Of a stretch of 64,000 bases of DNA, positions 36,480 to 45,470 are shown piece by piece. The stretch is from Enterococcus plantarum. GTDB lineage: Bacteria; Bacillota; Bacilli; Lactobacillales; Enterococcaceae. Where the stretch lies: NCBI RefSeq assembly GCF_001730295.1, contig NZ_MIKA01000001.1:1-64000 (forward strand), read 5' to 3'. The notes beneath the pieces are model-generated. The model searched no databases and was not told where the DNA came from. It saw nothing but the letters and a program-made list of their open reading frames with translations. A program made the position numbers and the translations under genes. Each line of letters begins with the position of its first letter. The stretch's first letter is position 1.

Positions 36480-38672
36480 ATGGCAGAAGCTTATAACCAA
36501 GAAGTAGTTGATTTACTTCAGAAAGAATTGTCGGAGTATCGTCCAAAACAAATAAAAACAGTGTTGACTCTATTAAGTGAAGGAAACACTGTTCCTTTTA
36601 TCGCTCGTTATCGTAAAGAGATGACAGATAGTTTAGATGAAGTGCAAATTCGTGAAATCGAAGAACGTTATATTTATTTAGGTAATTTAGAAAAGCGCAA
36701 AGAAGAGGTTCTTCGTTTAATCGACGAACAAGGAAAACTGACGGATGAGTTGGCTAAATCAATTCAAAAAGCGGCAAAAATGCAGCAAGTTGAAGATTTA
36801 TATCGCCCATACAAACAAAAACGCCGGACTAAAGCAACAATCGCCAAAGAAAAAGGACTAGAACCTTTAGCAGACTGGTTAATGAGTTTTCCAATTCAAG
36901 CGGATGTTGTAGCTGAGACAGAAAAATATATTGATGCTGAAAAAGAAATAGATACAGCAGAAAAAGCATTGCAAGGAGCACATGAGATCATTGCTGAAAG
37001 AGTATCTGATGAGCCTAAATTCCGTACATGGATTCGTGATTTTACCTTTAAACATGGTCAATATGTTAGCACCGTGAAAGACGAGGAAAAAGATGAAAAA
37101 GCGGTTTACGAAATGTACTATGATTTTTCTGAACCTGTTAGCAAAATTGTTTCTCACAGAGTCTTAGCTACAAACCGTGGCGAAAAAGAGGATATCTTAA
37201 AAGTTGCTCTTTTAGTAGAAGAAGAAAAAATTAATTCATACTTAGAACGTCAGTTGATTGGCATTAACAAACAATCTCCAACTGCCGTATATGTTGAAAC
37301 AGCTTATTTAGATAGCTACAAACGATTTATTGGTCCAGCGATCGAGCGTGAAATTCGTAATGAGTTAACGGAAAAAGCAGATGAGCAAGCAATCAAGATT
37401 TTTGGTGAGAACCTACGTAATCTCTTATTGCAACCACCTTTGAAAGGCAAAGTTGTACTAGGCTTTGACCCGGCCTACAGAACGGGATGCAAACTGGCGA
37501 TTGTAGATGCAACGGGTAAAGTGTTAGCTATTCAAGTTATTTATCCACACAAACCCGCTTCAGGTGAAAAACGCGCAGCAGCAGGACCAGCGTTTACCAA
37601 GTTGATAGAAGAATACGAAGTTGAAATGGTAGCAATTGGTAATGGAACTGCCAGTCGTGAGTCAGAGTTATTTGTTGCAGAACAATTAAAACAAATCAAA
37701 CGAGATGTTTTCTATGTGATTGTGAATGAAGCGGGGGCATCTGTCTATTCAGCAAGTGACGTGGCTAGAGCCGAATTTCCTGATTTGCAAGTAGAAGAAA
37801 GAAGTGCGGTCAGCATTGCTAGACGGTTACAAGATCCCTTAGCTGAACTTGTAAAAATCGATCCTAAGGCGGTTGGTGTCGGTCAATATCAACATGATGT
37901 TTCACAAAAACGTTTAGCAGAACAATTGGATTTTGTTGTAGAAACAGCTGTTAACCAAGTTGGGGTTGATGTAAATACTGCCAGTCCGCAACTGTTACAA
38001 CATATTTCTGGTTTAAATAAAACAACTGCTCAAAACTTAATGGCTTATCGTGACGAAAATGGTGCATTTACTGCTCGTAATCAAGTCAAAAAAGTGCCTC
38101 GATTAGGACCAAAAGCTTACGAACAAGCCATTGGATTCTTACGGATTCCAAATGGAAAAAATATTTTGGATAACACAGGGATTCATCCGGAAAGCTATGA
38201 CGTTGCCAAAGCAATTTTAGAAAAAGCCAAGGTTCAATTAGGAGAGCTTGGTTCGGGGCAAGCGGCTCAACAGATCAAGGGATTGTCATTGGAACAATTA
38301 GAAACGGAATTATCTGTTGGGAGTGAAACCCTAAAAGATATCGTTGCAGCATTAGTTCAACCAGGAAGAGATATGCGTGATGAAATGCCAGCGCCTCTTT
38401 TAAGAAAAGATGTCTTATCGATGGAAGACTTAAAACCTGGTATGGAGCTTCAAGGTACAGTCCGAAATGTGATTGATTTTGGTGCTTTCGTTGATATCGG
38501 TGTGAAACAAGATGGTTTAGTGCATATTTCGAAACTTAGTACAAAATTTGTTAAACACCCAACAGATATTATTGCTGTAGGAGATGTTGTGACTGTGTGG
38601 GTGGAAGCAGTCGACATGAAGAAAGGGCGCATCAGTTTAACGATGTTACCGCAAGCTGAAAGGAAAGAATAA
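36480..38672 (+). CDS. tex: Tex-family RNA-binding transcription accessory protein
   Basis: A 730-residue protein with the full Tex layout: N-terminal helical domain (NTVPFIARYRKEMT, about residues 35-48), YqgF-like RNase H fold (VLGFDPAYRTGCKLAI and AIGNGTASRESE), helix-hairpin-helix motifs (VDVNTASPQLLQHISG), and a C-terminal S1 domain (LQGTVRNVIDFGAFVDIG) for nucleic-acid binding. The ATG at 36480 follows GAAGAGAGG; an upstream in-frame start has no such site. It is followed after two bases by the SprT-like gene, so they form an operon. Confidence 0.93.
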   Translation: MAEAYNQEVVDLLQKELSEYRPKQIKTVLTLLSEGNTVPFIARYRKEMTDSLDEVQIREIEERYIYLGNLEKRKEEVLRLIDEQGKLTDELAKSIQKAAKMQQVEDLYRPYKQKRRTKATIAKEKGLEPLADWLMSFPIQADVVAETEKYIDAEKEIDTAEKALQGAHEIIAERVSDEPKFRTWIRDFTFKHGQYVSTVKDEEKDEKAVYEMYYDFSEPVSKIVSHRVLATNRGEKEDILKVALLVEEEKINSYLERQLIGINKQSPTAVYVETAYLDSYKRFIGPAIEREIRNELTEKADEQAIKIFGENLRNLLLQPPLKGKVVLGFDPAYRTGCKLAIVDATGKVLAIQVIYPHKPASGEKRAAAGPAFTKLIEEYEVEMVAIGNGTASRESELFVAEQLKQIKRDVFYVIVNEAGASVYSASDVARAEFPDLQVEERSAVSIARRLQDPLAELVKIDPKAVGVGQYQHDVSQKRLAEQLDFVVETAVNQVGVDVNTASPQLLQHISGLNKTTAQNLMAYRDENGAFTARNQVKKVPRLGPKAYEQAIGFLRIPNGKNILDNTGIHPESYDVAKAILEKAKVQLGELGSGQAAQQIKGLSLEQLETELSVGSETLKDIVAALVQPGRDMRDEMPAPLLRKDVLSMEDLKPGMELQGTVRNVIDFGAFVDIGVKQDGLVHISKLSTKFVKHPTDIIAVGDVVTVWVEAVDMKKGRISLTMLPQAERKE

Positions 38673-38674
38673 CG

Positions 38675-39172
38675 TTGAAACCTTTTCCTAAAGAAGGAAA
38701 ACCAACAAAACAAGAGTTATCAGATACCCAACTGCAAGCAATGGTGGAATCAATTTCTTTAGCATTTTTTGACAAAAAGTTTCAGCATCACGCTTTTTTT
38801 AACCGACGTCTGAGAACAACAGGTGGTCGATATCATTTAAACTCGCATAACATTGATTTTAATCCAAAAGTTTTCGAGATTTACGGGGAAACAGAGTTGA
38901 TCAATGTGATCAAACACGAGTTATGCCATTATCATCTGCATTTAGAAGGTAAAGGGTATCAACATAAAGATGCTGAATTTAAATTGTTACTAAAACAAAC
39001 TGGAGGAAGTCGCTATGTAAGTCCTCTAGTGGATCAAAAACCACAGTCATACCACCAGTATGAGTGTGAAAAATGTCAAACATTGATTTTACGAAAACGG
39101 AGAATCAACCTTCAACGCTATGTTTGCGGAAAATGCCATGGTAGGCTAGTAGAAATCAATTCGAGCATATAA
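38675..39172 (+). CDS. SprT-like zinc metalloprotein
   Basis: A 165-residue SprT-family protein. It has the zinc-protease motif HELCHYH (about residues 87-93) after a VIKHE stretch, and a C-terminal zinc ribbon formed by CEKC and CGKC (about 128 and 151). It begins with TTG two bases after tex, behind GAAAGGAAAG. Eukaryotic relatives cut DNA-protein crosslinks; the bacterial role is not established. Confidence 0.87.
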   Translation: MKPFPKEGKPTKQELSDTQLQAMVESISLAFFDKKFQHHAFFNRRLRTTGGRYHLNSHNIDFNPKVFEIYGETELINVIKHELCHYHLHLEGKGYQHKDAEFKLLLKQTGGSRYVSPLVDQKPQSYHQYECEKCQTLILRKRRINLQRYVCGKCHGRLVEINSSI

Positions 39173-39182
39173 AAAGGATATG

Positions 39183-39217
39183 ATGCCGCTTTTTCTTTTT
39201 AATAGAAAAGGCGGTAT
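39183..39217 (+). terminator. Hairpin after the SprT-like gene
   Basis: ATGCCGC and TTTTCT pair with AGAAAA and GCGGTAT. No strong T-run follows, so its efficiency is uncertain. Confidence 0.4.
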
Positions 39218-39251
39218 TGTGTTAAATCAAGTAAAAGAATAGAGGAGCATG

Positions 39252-39977
39252 ATGATCGAACATTGGAATACAGTCATTGATTACTTAGCTGCACAAGAAC
39301 AAATAACAGAAAAGTATGACCTTGCTATCTTAGCTGGCAACAGTTTTCCTTATTTGGCAGATGCGTTTATTCAATTGTATGAACAAGGAACAGCCTCTGA
39401 ATTCATGATTGTTGGCGGTATTGGGCATGCGACGCTCTTTTTACAGAAAAATCTTAAAAATATCGGTATCAAGGTTAGTGAGGTAAGTGAAACTGACATG
39501 TACCTAGAGTATTTTAAACAAAAGTATCACTTCGGTAAGGAACTCTTTTTAACGGAGACGACCTCAACTAATTCTGGTGAAAATGCTCGCTTTTCACTAA
39601 ATAAGATGAAAAAGGAAGGGCTGAGGCCGAAGTCTGTGTTATTATTGGAAGACCCCATTTTACAAAGAAGAATTAAAGCGACTTTTGAAAAGGAATGGCA
39701 AGAGACAAAAGCTAGTTTCACCAATTATGTTCCAGTTATTCCTTATATAAAGTCCATTGAGGACAAGATTATTTTTGAAGAAAACCAACTTAATGGATTG
39801 TGGACGAAAGACTATTTTCTTTCATTAGTTCTAGGTGAAATTCCCCGACTTAGAAATGACGATAATGGATATGGACCAAAAGGAATGAATTATATTGGAT
39901 CAGTTGAAATTCCTAAAAAAGTGAGCAAATCATATGATAAGCTTTGTCAGGTATACGAGTATAGGTACAAACGATGA
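39252..39977 (+). CDS. YdcF-like (DUF218) family protein
   Basis: A protein of about 241 residues with a DUF218/YdcF-like fold: DLAILAGNSFPYLADA (about residues 23-38), FMIVGGIGHATLF (about 51-63), TSTNSGENARFS (about 103-114) and SVLLLEDPILQRR. Members bind S-adenosylmethionine or act near the envelope, but function is not settled. GAGGAG lies directly before two adjacent ATG codons (39249 and 39252); the second is better spaced. Unlike envelope-located relatives it shows no membrane segment. Confidence 0.75.
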   Translation: MIEHWNTVIDYLAAQEQITEKYDLAILAGNSFPYLADAFIQLYEQGTASEFMIVGGIGHATLFLQKNLKNIGIKVSEVSETDMYLEYFKQKYHFGKELFLTETTSTNSGENARFSLNKMKKEGLRPKSVLLLEDPILQRRIKATFEKEWQETKASFTNYVPVIPYIKSIEDKIIFEENQLNGLWTKDYFLSLVLGEIPRLRNDDNGYGPKGMNYIGSVEIPKKVSKSYDKLCQVYEYRYKR

Positions 39978-40011
39978 TCATCCATTTGTGGAAAAGTAAA
40001 ATTTTGAACGA

Positions 40012-40040
40012 TTGACAAAAGCTAAAGCATATTTTATCAT
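40012..40040 (+). promoter_or_regulatory. Promoter of tRNA-Leu
   Basis: TTGACA, 17 bases, TATCAT, about 22 bases before the tRNA. Confidence 0.75.
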
Positions 40041-40061
40041 ATACTTAGTTATGATATAAAT

Positions 40062-40144
40062 GCGGTCATGGCGGAATGGCAGACGCGCCAGCTTGAGGGG
40101 CTGGTGGGGGCAACCCCGTGGAAGTTCGAGTCTTCTTGGCCGCA
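40062..40144 (+). tRNA. tRNA-Leu (anticodon GAG)
   Basis: An 83-base tRNA with acceptor GCGGTCA/TGGCCGC, D-arm, anticodon stem CCAGC/GCTGG enclosing TTGAGGG, a long leucine-type variable arm (GGGG..CCCC) and T-loop GTTCGAGTC. The discriminator is A and CCA is not encoded. It is a single tRNA with its own promoter and terminator. Confidence 0.95.
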
Positions 40145-40150
40145 TAGTTC

Positions 40151-40190
40151 AACCCTAAACCTTGTTATATATAGGTTTAGGGTTCTTTTT
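40151..40190 (+). terminator. Terminator of tRNA-Leu
   Basis: AACCCTAAACCT pairs with AGGTTTAGGGTT and CTTTTT follows. Confidence 0.88.
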
Positions 40191-40473
40191 ATCCACCTAT
40201 TCCTATGACAAAGCATTTATTCTGTAAGGATCCACTTATTTTCATATAAAATAGATAACAGTAGAGAAGAGGGATCGTAGAAAATTTCAAAATAAAAGAA
40301 GACTAATATGATGGATTCTCAAGAAGTTTATAGTACTGGTTGTCTTTTAAAAATATGAATAATCTAAGTAAAGTACTAGGTTCTAAAAATAGTTTCTATT
40401 TAAATTTAATTTGGTAAGATAAGTTTGTACAAAGCTATTACTATTCTATGCCAAAAGAAGAAAAAAATCAGAG

Positions 40474-40671
40474 ATGACAATCAAACGTGTATGGTGGAAA
40501 GTAGCAGTTGGTTATCAAATCTATCTAGCAAGTTTCATGGATACAAGTAACGACGTGATTGTGGACTTAAATGGAATCCGCTCAAAATTGGATTATCTCA
40601 AAGAATTAAGTATTGGATTTATCTGGGTCACGTCAATAAAATGGACAGCAGAAGAATATGCTGATTTTTAA
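40474..40671 (+). pseudogene. N-terminal remnant of a GH13 alpha-glucosidase
   Basis: The frame begins KRVWWKVAVGYQIYLASFMD and continues DLNGIRSKLDYLKELSIGFIWV, the first about 55 residues of an oligo-1,6-glucosidase/trehalose-6-phosphate hydrolase-type GH13 enzyme. Consensus residues have changed (e.g. YQIYLAS for the usual YQIYPRS), and the catalytic barrel is missing. About 70 bases later a GAGGAGGG ribosome-binding-like site (40748) has no recognisable gene behind it. Apart from these, 40191-41014 shows nothing I recognise. Confidence 0.72.
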
Positions 40672-41014
40672 AGAGAAAACCCTGGATGGTTATCGTCAAT
40701 TTTTCAAAGAATTCCCTTTAGCAGACTTACCAAAAACGTTCAGATAGAGGAGGGACTCACAGTTGTATAGTTTGAATATCACATCATTCACCAACACACG
40801 ATTTTTCTTCCTTATGAAGCAAGGGTATTCAAACATATATAAGTGGCTGTTTTTTATTTTAGTAAGAAGGTTAGTAGGAAGTTTTTCCAGACAAATAAAA
40901 ATACGTCTATCGGATAGTGAGACTCTTTTTTTGAAAATTTGCAATTTTCCATTGCTTTTTTTTTCTAGGTGGCGTAACTTTAAGTATATAAATTTTGAAA
41001 ATGAGGGATACAGT

Positions 41015-42232
41015 ATGAGAAATTTTGAAAAATCTAACAAACTTGATGGAGTCAGTTATGATGTACGTGGTCCAGTTTTAGAAGAAGCGGACAGAATGCA
41101 TGAAGAAGGCATTCGTATTTTGAAACTTAATACTGGTAATCCCGCCCCATTTGGTTTTGATGCTCCGAATGAAGTGGTTCGCGATATGATTATGAATGTT
41201 CGTAATTCAGAAGGCTATTCTGATTCAAAAGGAATCTTTTCAGCACGAAAAGCAATTGAACAATATTGCCAAGTGAAGGGTTTCCCAAATGTAACGATCA
41301 ATGATATTTACACAGGTAATGGTGTTAGTGAATTGATTTCGATGTGTATGCAAGGACTTTTGAATAATGGAGATGAGGTTTTAGTTCCAATGCCTGATTA
41401 TCCTCTATGGACAGCGTCAATTTCTTTAGCTGGTGGTAATCCTGTTCATTATATTTGTGATGAGCAAGCGGAATGGTATCCAGATATCGATGACATCAAA
41501 TCAAAAGTGACGACGAATACAAAAGCAATTGTGTTGATCAATCCCAATAATCCAACCGGGGCTTTATATCCTAAGGAAATCCTAGAACAAATCGTTGAGA
41601 TTGCGAGACAAAATGATTTGATCATTTTTTCAGATGAAATCTATGATCGTTTAGTGATGGATGGATTAACACATATTCCAATTGCAACATTAGCACCAGA
41701 TTTATTTGTAGTTACTTTAAATGGACTTTCTAAATCACATAGAGTTGCAGGGTTCCGTTGTGGTTGGATGGTACTTAGTGGAAACAAAAACCACGTTAAG
41801 GGCTATATAGAAGGATTGAATATGTTAGCTTCGATGCGTTTATGTTCAAATGTACTATCTCAACAAATTATCCAAACTGCCTTAGGTGGCTATCAAAGTG
41901 TTGATGATTTGTTGTTGCCAGGAGGTAGAATTTATGAGCAACGGGAATATATTTACAATGCAATCAATGATATTCCAGGTCTATCTGCTGTAAAACCTAA
42001 AGCTGCTTTTTATATATTTCCTAAAATCGATACTGCCAGTTTTAATATTTATGATGATGAGAAATTCGTTCTTGATTTTCTTCATGAACATCATATTTTG
42101 CTTGTTCATGGTGGTGGTTTCAATTGGACTCAACCAGATCATTTTAGAATTGTTTATCTACCGAAGATGGAAGACTTAAAATTTACAACTGAAAAAATGC
42201 GTGCTTTTTTAAGTACTTACAAACAAAAATAA
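41015..42232 (+). CDS. PLP-dependent aminotransferase (alanine transaminase AlaT-like)
   Basis: A 405-residue class I aminotransferase. It starts RNFEKSNKLDGVSYDVRGP, a typical AlaT/AlaA beginning. It shows LKLNTGNPAPFGFDAP, IYTGNGVSELI, INPNNPTGALYP, the FSDEIYDRL motif, and the PLP-binding Lys in LNGLSKSHRVAGFRCGW (about residue 240). It probably interconverts pyruvate/glutamate and alanine/2-oxoglutarate. ATG at 41015 is preceded by GAGGGATA. A much longer in-frame reading upstream is hydrophobic and low in similarity and is taken as non-coding. Confidence 0.87.
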   Translation: MRNFEKSNKLDGVSYDVRGPVLEEADRMHEEGIRILKLNTGNPAPFGFDAPNEVVRDMIMNVRNSEGYSDSKGIFSARKAIEQYCQVKGFPNVTINDIYTGNGVSELISMCMQGLLNNGDEVLVPMPDYPLWTASISLAGGNPVHYICDEQAEWYPDIDDIKSKVTTNTKAIVLINPNNPTGALYPKEILEQIVEIARQNDLIIFSDEIYDRLVMDGLTHIPIATLAPDLFVVTLNGLSKSHRVAGFRCGWMVLSGNKNHVKGYIEGLNMLASMRLCSNVLSQQIIQTALGGYQSVDDLLLPGGRIYEQREYIYNAINDIPGLSAVKPKAAFYIFPKIDTASFNIYDDEKFVLDFLHEHHILLVHGGGFNWTQPDHFRIVYLPKMEDLKFTTEKMRAFLSTYKQK

Positions 42233-42257
42233 CAGGTTGATTTTTGAAACTAAAAAA

Positions 42258-42290
42258 AGTGACTCAAAACTTTATCAGTTTTGAGTCACT
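42258..42290. terminator. Bidirectional terminator after the aminotransferase
   Basis: AGTGACTCAAAACT pairs perfectly with AGTTTTGAGTCACT; A and T runs flank it. It can serve both the aminotransferase and the small minus-strand gene. Confidence 0.8.
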
Positions 42291-42336
42291 CTCGTTTTAA
42301 GAATGTGTTTTGCAAAGAGACGAATAGAAACGATCG

Positions 42337-42513
42337 TTACTCTGCAGTTTGACAATCTTTTTTACTTATTACCATACGATTTGTGTATTTTTCCTCCATA
42401 TCCGGACTTGGATCCGAAACAACAACCAAATAAGCATTCTCATATTCTTTCTCGACATAGCCATTATAACTACTTTTGTCCCAACTGAAGTTAATTCTTT
42501 TCTCTTGTGTCAT
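42337..42513 (-). CDS. Small DUF2187-like protein
   Basis: A 58-residue protein beginning TQEKRINFSWDKSSYNGYVE. The pattern of VEKEYENAYLVVVSD followed by NRMVISKKDCQ resembles the small KOW/DUF2187 proteins of Bacilli, whose function is unknown. ATG at 42513 follows AAGGGGTG at good spacing. It is divergent from the HTH-TPR regulator, with symmetric DNA elements in between, so it may be under that regulator. Confidence 0.62.
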   Translation of the reverse strand: MTQEKRINFSWDKSSYNGYVEKEYENAYLVVVSDPSPDMEEKYTNRMVISKKDCQTAE

Positions 42514-42590
42514 AAATAACACCCCTTATTTGCAAAGCAAAATTATTTTAAATCGTCTCCATTTACTGCTAGGTAATGTTCTTGCAGTAT

Positions 42591-42632
42591 ATTATGCATT
42601 AAAGTACAATAAATGCATAATGCGAATTCGCA
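42591..42632. promoter_or_regulatory. Candidate operators of the HTH-TPR regulator
   Basis: ATTATGCATT, 11 bases, AATGCATAAT forms a perfect 10-base inverted repeat (42591-42621). Right beside it TGCGAATTCGCA is a 12-base palindrome (42621-42632). Their centres are about two helical turns apart. They lie between two divergent genes. Confidence 0.55.
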
Positions 42633-42708
42633 TATTTTGAACTTTTTTTGATTAACACGATTTTTTTCAAGAAATAGCTCAATTTTAACGTAGCTTAGGA
42701 GTGAAAAA

Positions 42709-43536
42709 ATGGATTCTTTTGGAGCAGTTATTAAAGAAATTCGTAAAAATAGAAAACTAACGCAAAAAATGTTATCAGAAGATATTTGTTCGCAAAGTGT
42801 ATTAAGTAGAATCGAAAATAATGAAGAATTACCGAATGTCGTAGTAATGCAGCAAATTTGTCAACGCTTAGGCGTAACGATGGATCAAATTATGCAATTC
42901 AAATCGGATGAAGTTCGTTTGATCACACAAATATTTGAAAAAATAGCTGATTATTTTCGACACAAAGAATATGGAAAAATAATGACATATATGAATGATA
43001 CTAAAATTGAAGAAAGACTTCATTTGGATACGGATTGGCAACGTTACTATTATTATCTAGGTAGTTGTAAATTTTATCTTTGTAATGATTATGAACAAGC
43101 AATACATGATTTAAAAAAAGGATTATCTTACACTTATCAAGCGAATAAAGTAAATTTGTCCGATTTTGAAATTCAAGTAATTAGCTGCATTGGCAGTACG
43201 TATAGCAGCATAGGAAAGATCGACGATGCTGAAAAATATTTAAAGTTAAGTATTCATTATTTTCATAAATTACCAAATGAACGAGTAACCGCAGAACTAA
43301 CAAAGATATTTTATAATTATTCTAAGTTTTTAACAGATCAAAACCGTCTTGAAGAAGCGCAAATATATATCGACCAAGGAATTGTTTGGTCGAGACATAA
43401 AAATAGTTACTATTACTTGAGTGAATTGTTTCAGTTGAAAAGTCAATTGCTTGCATTAAAAGGAGAGCCAGATAAAGCAGACGAATATAGGATTTTGTCA
43501 GAACAAATCCTACGTATCGAAACAATTAAAATCTAA
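42709..43536 (+). CDS. XRE-family regulator with TPR domain (PlcR/Rgg-like)
   Basis: A 275-residue regulator. An N-terminal helix-turn-helix (about residues 5-62: IRKNRKLTQKMLSEDICSQS, then VLSRIENNEELPN) is followed by about 200 residues of helical TPR-like repeats (YYYYLGSCKFYLCNDYEQAI, STYSSIGKIDDAEKYLK, FLTDQNRLEEAQIYID). This is the layout of RNPP quorum-sensing receptors (PlcR, PrgX, Rgg) that bind short peptides. No peptide pheromone gene was found nearby. Its likely operator region is upstream, shared with the divergent DUF2187 gene. Confidence 0.82.
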   Translation: MDSFGAVIKEIRKNRKLTQKMLSEDICSQSVLSRIENNEELPNVVVMQQICQRLGVTMDQIMQFKSDEVRLITQIFEKIADYFRHKEYGKIMTYMNDTKIEERLHLDTDWQRYYYYLGSCKFYLCNDYEQAIHDLKKGLSYTYQANKVNLSDFEIQVISCIGSTYSSIGKIDDAEKYLKLSIHYFHKLPNERVTAELTKIFYNYSKFLTDQNRLEEAQIYIDQGIVWSRHKNSYYYLSELFQLKSQLLALKGEPDKADEYRILSEQILRIETIKI

Positions 43537-43561
43537 AGAAAGTTAAGTAAATTTTTCTAGA

Positions 43562-43607
43562 AAAGGTCTACACCATTCTTGACTTTAACTGATTTTAAGA
43601 GTACGTT
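43562..43607 (+). promoter_or_regulatory. nagA promoter region with NagR-like site
   Basis: GGTCTACACC (43565-43574) is an imperfect palindrome of the kind bound by NagR/YvoA. TTGACT (43579-43584) follows, with a weak -10 (TACGTT) 17 bases on. Confidence 0.4.
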
Positions 43608-43639
43608 TAGAGTAGAAAATTAAAGAAAGAAGGATGAAG

Positions 43640-44788
43640 ATGAGAACGTTTATCTTTGCTGAAAAGTTCTTTTTAAAAAGTGATGTAAAAGGACCTGGAT
43701 ATTTAGAAATCACTGATGGTCTATTTGGAAACTTTTATAAAGAAGTTCCTGAAAGTGATGCAAAAATAATCAAAGAAGAAGGCAAATGGATTGCACCAGG
43801 GTTAGTGGATACTCATATTCACGGATTTATGAATCATGATGTAATGGATAGTGATACAGAAGGCTTGAAAGTGATGTCTGAAGGGTTATTGTCATGTGGG
43901 GTTACTTCATTTTTACCAACAACCTTAACTTCAAGTAAGGAACGCTTAAAAGATGTTGCTAAAACAATCGGAGAAGTACATCAAGAAGTCCCAGGGGCAA
44001 AAATACAAGGAATCTATTTTGAAGGTCCATTCTTTACTGAAGAACACAAAGGAGCTCAAAATCCAAGTTATTTTGGTGACCCAGATATAGAAATATTTAA
44101 TGAATGGCAAGAAGCTTCAGGTGGTTTAATCAAGAAAATCGCTTTGGCACCAGAACGTAAAGGTGTTAAAGAATTTGTCAAAGCTGTAACAGATGAAGGT
44201 GTCGTAGTGGCTTTAGGTCATAGTGATGCAACATTGGAGCAAGCAACCGAGGCTGTTGAATCTGGCGCTAGTGTTTTTGTACATGCATATAATGGTATGC
44301 GTGGATTGAATCATCGTGAACCTGGAATGGTTGGTGCATTAATGTCATTGAAACATGTTTTTTCTGAATTAATTTGTGACGGACACCATGTTCATCCCAA
44401 TGCAGCTGATATTTTAATGGAAAAAGCTGGACATGATCATGTCGCTCTGATTACAGATTGTATGATGGCCGGTGGTATGCCAGATGGCAATTATAATCTA
44501 GGAGAATTCCCAGTTGTCGTTAAAGAAGGGACAGCTCGTTTAGAATCTGGAAACTTAGCGGGTAGTATCTTGAAATTAAAAGAAGCAATCAAAAATGTTG
44601 TTGATTGGGAAATTGCTACACCAGAACAAGCCATTATGATGGCATCTTTAGTGCCAGCAGTGAGTTGCAAAATCGATGAAAAATGCGGTATGATCGCCAG
44701 AGGACGCGATGCTGACTTTATCGTATTGAATCCAAATATGGAATTAGATGCAACTTATTTAGACGGGGTAGAACGTTACCGCGCATAA
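43640..44788 (+). CDS. nagA: N-acetylglucosamine-6-phosphate deacetylase
   Basis: A 382-residue amidohydrolase that removes acetate from GlcNAc-6-phosphate, feeding NagB and glycolysis or returning amino sugars to cell-wall synthesis. It has APGLVDTHIHGFMNHDVMD with the HxH metal site (about residues 55-73), FEGPFF, ALGHSDATLEQA, AYNGMRGLNHREPG, DGHHVHPN and the catalytic Asp in LITDCMMAGG (about 272-281). Of two nearby ATG codons (43634, 43640), the second is better spaced from AGAAAGAAGG. It is a single-gene unit with its own terminator. Confidence 0.95.
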   Translation: MRTFIFAEKFFLKSDVKGPGYLEITDGLFGNFYKEVPESDAKIIKEEGKWIAPGLVDTHIHGFMNHDVMDSDTEGLKVMSEGLLSCGVTSFLPTTLTSSKERLKDVAKTIGEVHQEVPGAKIQGIYFEGPFFTEEHKGAQNPSYFGDPDIEIFNEWQEASGGLIKKIALAPERKGVKEFVKAVTDEGVVVALGHSDATLEQATEAVESGASVFVHAYNGMRGLNHREPGMVGALMSLKHVFSELICDGHHVHPNAADILMEKAGHDHVALITDCMMAGGMPDGNYNLGEFPVVVKEGTARLESGNLAGSILKLKEAIKNVVDWEIATPEQAIMMASLVPAVSCKIDEKCGMIARGRDADFIVLNPNMELDATYLDGVERYRA

Positions 44789-44820
44789 TCAAAGAGACAA
44801 AAATAGTTCGTTGATTTTAA

Positions 44821-44864
44821 GAGTGCTACAAAACGGTTGCTACGTTTTGTAGCACTCCTTTTTG
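44821..44864 (+). terminator. Terminator of nagA
   Basis: GAGTGCTACAAAACG pairs perfectly with CGTTTTGTAGCACTC and CTTTTT follows. Confidence 0.92.
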
Positions 44865-44906
44865 TTCGGATTTCAGTTACAAAAAAATACTAATATTAAA
44901 AAATTC

Positions 44907-44934
44907 TTCACACCAAAAATCTGTATGATATAAT
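44907..44934 (+). promoter_or_regulatory. Promoter of the Phd-like gene
   Basis: TTCACA, 16 bases, TATAAT, about 22 bases before the start codon. Confidence 0.6.
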
Positions 44935-44956
44935 CACTTGGAAGGGAAGTTGACGA

Positions 44957-45451
44957 ATGAAAAATGTAGAGAAGAAAAACGCATCATTTTCAGTGACAGA
45001 TGTGAAACAGTCTCCTATGACAATTTTTAAAAAGGCAAAAGAAACAAACAAAGGTGTTTATATTTACAATAGAAACAAAGTTGCTGGTGTGATGTTGACT
45101 GTTGAACAATATGAAGCGTTGATCAAGAAAAAAACAATCGAGCAAGATCAAGAGATGAAAGTAACACGATTAAATCAGGAAATTCGTCAAAAAATTGCAT
45201 TTGGTTCGTTGATATCAACAAAAAATCTAGACGATCATTTAGTATCATTAGGCTTTATAACTAGAAAAAATGAATCTGATGATTATATTGAAATGATGAA
45301 TGAATTAAATGAAACTGGAAAAATTGACTATTGTTTACAGAAAAAAGAAGACCGTACAACTATTTTTGCGGAAGTGATTGGTGAACAAAGTAATCAATCT
45401 CATTTGTCAGATAAATTGATAGTGAAAAAAATCCATCTTAGAGTAGACTGA
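44957..45451 (+). CDS. Phd/YefM-like antitoxin-domain protein
   Basis: A 164-residue protein. Residues about 8-65 resemble the Phd/YefM DNA-binding antitoxin domain: FSVTDVKQSPMTIFKKAKET, GVYIYNRNKVAGVMLTVEQY. The remaining about 100 residues are charged and unlike the short toxin-binding tail of Phd. No toxin gene follows: a terminator comes 20 bases after the stop, and the next gene is convergent. It may be a stand-alone regulator descended from an antitoxin. Confidence 0.7.
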   Translation: MKNVEKKNASFSVTDVKQSPMTIFKKAKETNKGVYIYNRNKVAGVMLTVEQYEALIKKKTIEQDQEMKVTRLNQEIRQKIAFGSLISTKNLDDHLVSLGFITRKNESDDYIEMMNELNETGKIDYCLQKKEDRTTIFAEVIGEQSNQSHLSDKLIVKKIHLRVD

Positions 45452-45470
45452 AATCGTGCTTCGAATTCGA

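Noticed and set aside
40763-41014. N-terminal extension of 84 codons on the aminotransferase
   Set aside because: AlaT-like proteins begin at the ATG at 41015, which has its own ribosome-binding site; the extension looks like translated non-coding DNA.
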